Shown here: piece after piece, positions 58,860 to 64,000 of the stretch | Layout of the letters: each line of letters opens with the position of its first letter | Position numbering within the stretch: position 1 is the first letter of the stretch | NCBI GenBank assembly: GCA_964646625.1 | Contig: CAZYHC010000007.1 | Location: 62,001-126,000 of the forward strand | From: DAOULT01 sp964646625 | GTDB taxonomy: Bacteria > Chloroflexota > Anaerolineae > CAZYHC01 | Reading direction: 5' to 3' | Length of the DNA: 64,000 nucleotides | The notes under the pieces: generated by a model | Database searches by the model: none | The model's input: the letters and a program-made list of their open reading frames with translations, nothing else | Told to the model about the DNA's origin: nothing | Program-made: the position numbers and the translations under genes

Positions 58860-59798
58860 TTACTTCCTCCCTCTTCCTGCCTGAAGGTATGGATCGAGAA
58901 CGTCTCTAAGACAATCGCCCAACAGGTTTGTGGCCAGAACCGTAATGAAGATAGCCAGCCCTGGGAATACTGCCAGCCACCAGGAAGTATCCACGAAACG
59001 TCGCCCATCGGCCAACATCCTGCCCCAGGAAGGGATCTCCAGAGGCACCCCCATGCCCAGAAAGCTCAGCCCGGCCTCCATGATGATAGCATTGGCCAGA
59101 CCGAAGGTGGCTATCACTATTATCGAGGGGGCGATGTTAGGCAGGATGTGCCTCGACATTATCCGCATGCCAGAGGCGCCTACCGATCTGGCCGCCTCTA
59201 CGTATGCTTTCTCGCGCACGGCCAGGGTTTCGCCCCTGACCATGCGGGCGTAAGGTACCCAGTTGGCAATCCCTATCACCAATATGACGTTCCTGACACT
59301 GGTGCCTAAGGCCCCGATTATGGCGATAGCCATAAGAATGAAAGGAAACGCCAGTTGCACGTCAACGCAACGCATCAATATGTTATCAACGGCGCCCCCG
59401 TGATATCCAGCCAGCGAACCCCACACCGTGCCCACAATGCCGGCAACCAGAACCACCATCACTCCTATGATCACCGACGTCCTGGCCCCATGAATGATCC
59501 GACTCAGTATATCTCGCCCCAACTGATCCGTACCTAAAATGTATAGCTGGGATTCCCCGGAAAAAGGAGGGAGTAGTCGATCTCTCAAGAACTGTTCCTC
59601 AGGCTCATAAGGAGCTAACAAATCCGGGACCACCGCGCACGTCACTATAATTAGCCACACCAACAGTCCCAGGACGGCACGGCGATGGCACAGGATGGAA
59701 GTCAGAATGGATGGTATAGCCTTTAAACTCCTCCAGAGTAGTTGGAGGAGTGTGCTCAACTGTCCGGTTGCTGTTGAAGAGGCGATTTCCACTTGCAT
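58860..59798 (-). CDS. ABC transporter permease, OppC/DppC type (1)
   Basis: The 312-residue protein has an N-terminal cytosolic part and a first helix (AVLGLLVWLIIVTCAVVPDLL). LGTDQLGRDILSRIIHGARTS near 113-133 is the typical DppC segment. The inner-membrane EAA loop is VREKAYVEAARSVGASGMRIMSRHILPN near 193-220, and it ends LLGDCLRDVLDPYLQAG. It pairs with OppB 14 bases upstream to form the channel of a dipeptide-type importer. No ATPase subunits (OppD/F) are in the window. Confidence 0.92.
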   Translation of the reverse strand: MQVEIASSTATGQLSTLLQLLWRSLKAIPSILTSILCHRRAVLGLLVWLIIVTCAVVPDLLAPYEPEEQFLRDRLLPPFSGESQLYILGTDQLGRDILSRIIHGARTSVIIGVMVVLVAGIVGTVWGSLAGYHGGAVDNILMRCVDVQLAFPFILMAIAIIGALGTSVRNVILVIGIANWVPYARMVRGETLAVREKAYVEAARSVGASGMRIMSRHILPNIAPSIIVIATFGLANAIIMEAGLSFLGMGVPLEIPSWGRMLADGRRFVDTSWWLAVFPGLAIFITVLATNLLGDCLRDVLDPYLQAGRGRK

Positions 59799-59812
59799 CC
59801 TTCACCTTTTAG

Positions 59813-60730
59813 CTACTTAAGTCGAATCCGAGGATCAAGGATAACGTAGAGTATGTCCACCACAAGATTCAAGCCTACCAACATGATAGCCACGACACAC
59901 ACCACGGCCTGAATTAAGGGAACGTCCTTATTTATAACCGCCTGCACGGACAGGAGCCCTATTCCCGGATAGGCGAAGACCGCTTCCGTGATTATGGCCC
60001 CCCCCAACAGGTTGCCCATATCCAGGCCTATGGCCGTTATTATGGGGATGGCCGCGTTCCTCAGGGCATGCCTGATGATGATCGTCCATTCTCGCAGGCC
60101 CTTGGCCCGGGCGGTCCTCAGGTAGTCTTTCATCAACACTTCCAGCATACTCGACCGCGTCAGGCGGGCGGTGCGAGAGGTGGCCCAGGCGCCAAGAGTC
60201 ACCGTAGGCAACACCAGCGACTTCCACCCCACTTTGCCATAGCAAGGCAGAAGGCGCAGATATACTGAAAACACCACGATGAGCATTATCCCCAGCCAGA
60301 AAGTGGGGATACATTGCCCTGAGAGAGCCGCCACCATGGAAATAGTATCCAGCAGAGAATCTTTTTTAATAGCCGAGAGGACCCCCAGGGGAATAGCAAT
60401 TATGGCGGCCAGTAACATCGAGAGAAGGGTCAGTTGAAGGGTGGCCGGTAGCTTTTCCAAAACCAGCGGCAGGGTGGGGCTGCGGCGGCGCAGTGAGATC
60501 CCAAAGTCGCCGCGCACCGCCTTGGTGAGAAAGCTCCAGAACTGTTCGTACAAAGGACGATCGAACCCTAAAGCGTGTCTAAGAATGAGGTAATCCTCTT
60601 CGGTCCCCTCCGGCGGCAGGTACAGCGCGGTGGGATCCCCCGTTAAGTGCACGGTGAGAAAAGAAAGAATGGACACGGCCAGAAGCACCAGAACCGCCCA
60701 TAGAAGCCGCCTGACAATATACCCTCCCAT
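59813..60730 (-). CDS. ABC transporter permease, OppB/DppB type (1)
   Basis: GAGGAGG precedes the ATG. The 305-residue permease has the DppB N-terminus (YIVRRLLWAVLVLLAVSILSF then LTVHLTGDPTALYLP), RHALGFDRPLYEQFWSFL, GDFGISLRRRSP and the EAA loop LMKDYLRTARAKGLREW near 194-210. It ends LNLVVDILYVILDPRIRLK, the usual OppB tail. It forms the heterodimeric channel with the OppC encoded next. It stands between the first binding-protein gene and OppC, starting the second transporter set. Confidence 0.92.
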   Translation of the reverse strand: MGGYIVRRLLWAVLVLLAVSILSFLTVHLTGDPTALYLPPEGTEEDYLILRHALGFDRPLYEQFWSFLTKAVRGDFGISLRRRSPTLPLVLEKLPATLQLTLLSMLLAAIIAIPLGVLSAIKKDSLLDTISMVAALSGQCIPTFWLGIMLIVVFSVYLRLLPCYGKVGWKSLVLPTVTLGAWATSRTARLTRSSMLEVLMKDYLRTARAKGLREWTIIIRHALRNAAIPIITAIGLDMGNLLGGAIITEAVFAYPGIGLLSVQAVINKDVPLIQAVVCVVAIMLVGLNLVVDILYVILDPRIRLK

Positions 60731-60788
60731 CGAGCCTCCTCAGCTCAAACATCCAACCCGCCGCAAGGTTCCATCCTCAAAAGAGGTA

Positions 60789-60814
60789 GCGGGGAGAGGG
60801 GGGCCTCCCCCCGC
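60789..60814. terminator. GC-rich hairpin between binding-protein remnant and OppB
   Basis: GGGGGG (60798-60803), loop CCT, CCCCCC (60807-60812), extended by GC pairs outside. It lies directly behind the stop of the binding-protein remnant on the minus strand. With no U-tract, it probably protects or attenuates the upstream binding-protein transcript. Confidence 0.45.
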
Positions 60815-60893
60815 TTACTCCTCTTTCCGAGCACTTTGGAAGAAAGACCGCTATAGCTTCGAGCCCGGAGCGAATCCTTTGACCTCTCTTCGC
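60815..60893 (-). pseudogene. Remnant of a duplicated binding-protein C-terminus
   Basis: Directly after the stop of the intact binding-protein gene, in a +1 frame, the minus strand reads RREVKGFAPGSKL, stop codon, RSFFQSARKEE, stop. It aligns with the last 24 residues of the intact protein, SEVKDLDPGPKL-WWPFFQDVKIEK, including the TGG-rich site now a TAG. It is the trace of a second, tandem binding-protein gene lost by recombination. Confidence 0.75.
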
Positions 60894-62501
60894 TTACTTC
60901 TCTATCTTAACATCCTGGAAGAAAGGCCACCAGAGCTTCGGCCCCGGATCTAGATCTTTGACCTCACTCCGAACGATCCAGTAGAAGTAGGGAGTATGGA
61001 TGGGGAGCACGTAAGCCTCGTCCAGGACAAGTTTCTGTATCTCTGCCAGGAGGGCCTTGCGCTCCTCGGGGTCTACCGCTTTGCTCTGCTCTTCGAGCAG
61101 CCTGTCCAGTTCGGGGTTCTGCACCTTAGAGAAGTTGTAAGCCTCGATCGCGGAGGAGTGGAACATGCCATACAGGAATGCAGGATCGTAGTCCTCTATG
61201 GCGTAGCCCACCATGTGCACCTTCCCGGCGCGGCCGAACTCGTCGCGCTGGGTCTGGGGCCCTTCCCAGATCTTGCAGTCGATCCCAACGGCCTTCAGGT
61301 ACTCACAGAGCAGCTCTTTGTATTGATCCTTGACCTGGCCACTCCTCTGCTGAACCTCAACCAGGCACTTCTGGCCGTCCTTTTCCCGAATCCCGTCGCC
61401 GTCGGTATCCACCCAACCGGCCTCTGCCAGCACCTCCTTGGCCTTCTCCGGATCGTATGAGTAGGGCGCGTAGTCAAAGTACCCGAAGGTCGAGGGGGTC
61501 AAAAGGGTACCCGCTGGTTCCACGATTCCAGGGAGGACTGTGTTCACTATGGTGTCCCTATCCACGGCGTAGTTGATGGCTTTTCGGACCGCCACATCGT
61601 CGGTGGGCGGCTTAGCGATGTTAATGGTGTTTAACCACGTGGTGCCGATATCCAGCCCCCCAAGGACGGTGAAGTTGTCAGGGTCGGCCTTCCAGCGTTC
61701 CAGGGCATCCGGGAGCGGGAAGACAGTGGCGTTGAGCTCCTCGCCTCTGTCAAAGAGCGCCACTCGTGTGCCCTGCTCGGGGATGAAATGGAAGATCAGC
61801 CTGTCGATGTAGGGAGGGCCCTGGTTTGTGGCACAGGGTGGGCCCCAATTATAGTCGGGGTTCTTCTCCAGGATGAGATAGCTTTGACGCGACCACTCCA
61901 CGAACTTGAACGGCCCGCTTCCCACTATGTGGTCCTCGAACTCGTCCCCCCATTTCTCCAGTGCTGTGGGAGAAGGGATCCCCATGTAGCCAGTGCTTAG
62001 AGAATCCAGGAAGGAAGCGTAGGGCGCTTCCAATTTCACCTTGATGGTGTAGTCATCGATCACCTCGCTGGACTGGTAGGGCTCCATCAACATGGCGCAC
62101 TTGAGAGATTGGGTTTCCGGATCCACACAGCGATCAAACTGGAGCTTCACCGCCGCGGCGTTGAAGGGGGTGCCATCGTGAAAAGTGACGTCATCACGCA
62201 GGTGGAAGGTCCACTCCGTACCATCCTCCGAAATCTCCCAATCGGTGGCCAGCCACGGATGATAGGCGAAGTCATCTCCCAGGCATACCAGCCGGTCGAA
62301 GAGCATTTCAGTGGCCATCGTCTCAGGCTCTCCCTCGTAGGCCGCCGGGTCGAGCCCCCGCATTTCCCGGTACAGACCTACTTTCAACTCCTTGGGCTCC
62401 TCTGCAACCACTTCTGGAGTTGGGGTAGCGTAGGCGGTCAGGAGCGCGAGGATCATCAAAACCGACACACTTATTAGAAGGGTCCTTTTAATAGTAGACA
62501 T
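60894..62501 (-). CDS. ABC transporter substrate-binding protein, family 5 (2)
   Basis: AGGAGG precedes the ATG. The 535-residue protein has a signal-like N-terminus (LLISVSVLMILALLTAYATP) without a clear lipobox, then DPAAYEGEPETMATEMLFDR, FHLRDDVTFHDGTPFNAAAVK, VGSGPFKFVEWSRQSYLILE and VRKAINYAVDRDTIV of family 5. GWVDTDGDGIREKDGQK recalls the calcium-like loop found in several members. It differs widely from binding protein 1, so the two sets probably have different ligands. It follows OppC (2) by 131 bases and is trailed by a remnant of a third binding-protein gene. Confidence 0.9.
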   Translation of the reverse strand: MSTIKRTLLISVSVLMILALLTAYATPTPEVVAEEPKELKVGLYREMRGLDPAAYEGEPETMATEMLFDRLVCLGDDFAYHPWLATDWEISEDGTEWTFHLRDDVTFHDGTPFNAAAVKLQFDRCVDPETQSLKCAMLMEPYQSSEVIDDYTIKVKLEAPYASFLDSLSTGYMGIPSPTALEKWGDEFEDHIVGSGPFKFVEWSRQSYLILEKNPDYNWGPPCATNQGPPYIDRLIFHFIPEQGTRVALFDRGEELNATVFPLPDALERWKADPDNFTVLGGLDIGTTWLNTINIAKPPTDDVAVRKAINYAVDRDTIVNTVLPGIVEPAGTLLTPSTFGYFDYAPYSYDPEKAKEVLAEAGWVDTDGDGIREKDGQKCLVEVQQRSGQVKDQYKELLCEYLKAVGIDCKIWEGPQTQRDEFGRAGKVHMVGYAIEDYDPAFLYGMFHSSAIEAYNFSKVQNPELDRLLEEQSKAVDPEERKALLAEIQKLVLDEAYVLPIHTPYFYWIVRSEVKDLDPGPKLWWPFFQDVKIEK

Positions 62502-62632
62502 TCCTCTTTTTACCTCCTTATTTCTGCTTTTAAATCACGACTTTAGACTTCGACACCAGGTCTTCCCAGGGTTCTGCATCACCTCCTTTCGTGCACTTCC
62601 TCTCAGGGCCTTTGCCCCCGGCGGTTTCCTCT

Positions 62633-63541
62633 CTAGTCCATTCTTTGGATGAGCCTGGGATCCAGGGCGTCTCGCAGGGCATCGCCCATCATGTTTACGG
62701 ACAGCACCGTGATAGCGATAGCCACGCCCGGAAAGAAAGTGATCCACCAGGCCTCACGCAAGAAACGACGGCCCTTAGACAGCATGAGCCCCCACTCCGG
62801 TGTGGGGGGTTGGGCGCCCATGCCTAGAAAACTCAGCCCCGCCGCGAGCAAAATGGCCCACGAAACGAACACCATCGCCAGGACCAGGGCAGGAGCAAAC
62901 ACGTTGGGCAGAAGATGGCGGAAGGCGATTCTGAAACTGCCGCAGCCGATAGCACGGGCTGCCTCCACGTACACCTCCTCCTTGGCCGAGATAGTAGTAG
63001 CCCGTACCAGGCGGGTGAAGCGCGCGACACCTGTAACCCCTACGGCGAACATCACGGTGTTGATGCTGGGGCCCAACCCAGCCACCAGGGCCAGGGCCGT
63101 CAATTGGCTGGGCACCGCCAGGGCGACATCTGCTAACCGCATGATGACCGTGTCTACCCGACCGCCTGCATAGCCGGACAGCAGGCCGATAGCCAGTCCC
63201 AGGGACGCGGCGATGATCGAGGCCACCACCCCCACCTGCAAAGAAATATTCGCTCCGTGTATAACGCGACTAAAAATATCGCGGCCGAACTCGTCGGTAC
63301 CCATCAGATGTCTGAAACTGGGGGGTTGAAGGGCCTCAGACGGAACGCAATGGAGAGGGTCACAGGGAGCCAGGAATGGGGCAAAAATGGCGACCAGAAC
63401 GAAAAGCAGGAAAATGACTCCCCCCATCAACCCGCCACGATTCCGCACGAAGCGTCGCAGCGCATCTGAAGTCAGACTTCTCGATCTAAACGCTGGTTGG
63501 CTTTTATCAGCCTCTACTCTCCGAAATGCTTCACTAATCAT
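62633..63541 (-). CDS. ABC transporter permease, OppC/DppC type (2)
   Basis: The 302-residue permease starts after AGAGGA. It shows LMGTDEFGRDIFSRVIHGANIS near 87-108, the EAA loop SAKEEVYVEAARAIGCGSFRIAFRHLLPN near 184-212 (shown to 20: SAKEEVYVEAARAIGCGSFR) and the tail MGDALRDALDPRLIQRMD. It forms a pair with the partial OppB gene just upstream. The deleted OppC copy at 47996-48154 is similar to this one in its tail (GLRDALDPR). Confidence 0.92.
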   Translation of the reverse strand: MISEAFRRVEADKSQPAFRSRSLTSDALRRFVRNRGGLMGGVIFLLFVLVAIFAPFLAPCDPLHCVPSEALQPPSFRHLMGTDEFGRDIFSRVIHGANISLQVGVVASIIAASLGLAIGLLSGYAGGRVDTVIMRLADVALAVPSQLTALALVAGLGPSINTVMFAVGVTGVARFTRLVRATTISAKEEVYVEAARAIGCGSFRIAFRHLLPNVFAPALVLAMVFVSWAILLAAGLSFLGMGAQPPTPEWGLMLSKGRRFLREAWWITFFPGVAIAITVLSVNMMGDALRDALDPRLIQRMD

Positions 63542-63613
63542 TGCAAGAGTCCTCTGAGTTTTGATGTAATCACTCCACCACCACTCGGCGTTCCATCACC
63601 CTTTACAGGGGGG

Positions 63614-64000
63614 TCATTTTAACTGAATGCGCGGGTCCAAATAGCCATAGGAGAGATCGACGGCCACATTGGCCAGGAAGTAGATGAAGGCTATGAACAG
63701 CATCAACGATTGGGTGGTAGGGAAGTCTTTATGGATGATGGCCTGGATGAGCAGGCGGCCCAGGCCGGGGCGGGCAAACACTATTTCGATGATCATGGCG
63801 TTGGAGAGTGTAGCAGCCACGTCGATGCCAATGATGGTGATTACTGGAATGAGGGCGTTTTTCAGAGCGTGGCGCATTAGCACCGTCCGCTCGATCAGGC
63901 CCTTGCTCCGCGCCGTGACGATATAAGGCTGCTGAAGGACTTCGAGAAAACTGGCGCGCGTCAAGCGCGCAATCGAAGCCAGAGGACGGAAAGCCAAAGT
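63614..64000 (-). CDS. ABC transporter permease, OppB/DppB type (2), partial
   Basis: The frame is open to the right edge of the window and ends at 63614. The visible 128 residues are the C-terminal 40 percent: RLTRASFLEVLQQPYIVTARSKGL (EAA loop), RHALKNALIPVITIIGID, IEIVFARPGLGRLLIQAI and the tail NVAVDLSYGYLDPRIQLK, all standard for OppB. The rest lies outside the window. It heads, on the minus strand, the first of the two transporter sets visible here. Confidence 0.9.
   Translation of the reverse strand, partial: TLAFRPLASIARLTRASFLEVLQQPYIVTARSKGLIERTVLMRHALKNALIPVITIIGIDVAATLSNAMIIEIVFARPGLGRLLIQAIIHKDFPTTQSLMLFIAFIYFLANVAVDLSYGYLDPRIQLK

Noticed and set aside
1..64000. CRISPR arrays, tRNA or rRNA genes, prophage or IS transposase genes
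   Set aside because: I looked for regular repeat-spacer patterns, tRNA-like cloverleaf segments and transposase motifs and saw none; a covariance-model search would be needed to exclude short RNAs.

Overview
The window looks like one contig of an uncultured, probably anaerobic, GC-rich (near 60 percent by eye) member of the Chloroflexota, close to Anaerolineae. The clues are a secreted M23 protein ending in YLPIILKNH (a tail common on exported Chloroflexota proteins), a STAND NTPase with an N-terminal effector-type coiled coil, a long run of GT39/DUF2079 membrane glycosyltransferases, non-pyrrolysine MttB paralogues, and dense families of short palindromic repeats. No rRNA, tRNA, CRISPR array, insertion sequence or prophage gene was seen. 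The assignment is inference from gene content.

Left part, plus strand (1-15 kb): the end of an isoaspartyl peptidase; a tandem pair of MttB-family corrinoid methyltransferases followed by an ArsB/NhaD-like permease and a universal stress protein; a fused ChlI/ChlD-type chelatase-like AAA+/VWA protein with a PHP phosphoesterase; a STAND NTPase with TPRs; and a sugar-acid operon (ApnO-like dehydrogenase, TIM-barrel isomerase, NAD epimerase) followed by an MBL-fold hydrolase.

15-26 kb: a saccharopine/lysine dehydrogenase-like gene faces a sigma-like factor with a two-zinc-finger anti-sigma protein. A minus-strand cobalt/nickel ECF transporter (CbiM, CbiQ, CbiO, an N-like subunit and a metal-binding lipoprotein) lies downstream of a Fur-family regulator with a visible promoter and operator. 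A truncated QueG-like Fe-S protein, the M23 peptidase and two GNAT acetyltransferases follow.

26-40 kb: a small membrane protein, four giant GT39/DUF2079 membrane proteins and one decayed GT39 gene, each full-length gene carrying one to three copies of the same C-terminal beta-rich domain. Several families of intergenic-type palindromic repeats are embedded in frame in these genes. A strong terminator ends the cluster. Next come an orphan array of 11-bp direct repeats, a small orphan gene and a HTH-GAF-TPR regulator, the last two driven by divergent near-consensus promoters.

43-64 kb, all minus strand: a long catabolic locus with two tandem OppB-OppC-binding-protein modules, an MFS carrier, a short QueG-like protein, an MttB paralogue, ornithine cyclodeaminase-like, DAO-type FAD oxidase, Asp/Glu racemase, SDR, enolase-superfamily (MLE subgroup), two MmgE/PrpD proteins and a TPP enzyme. 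I propose that this is a corrinoid-based (oxygen-independent) pathway for a betaine-like or N-methylated amino acid. Three decayed remnants (an OppC tail, a binding-protein tail and a GT39 mosaic) show ongoing deletion between paralogues.
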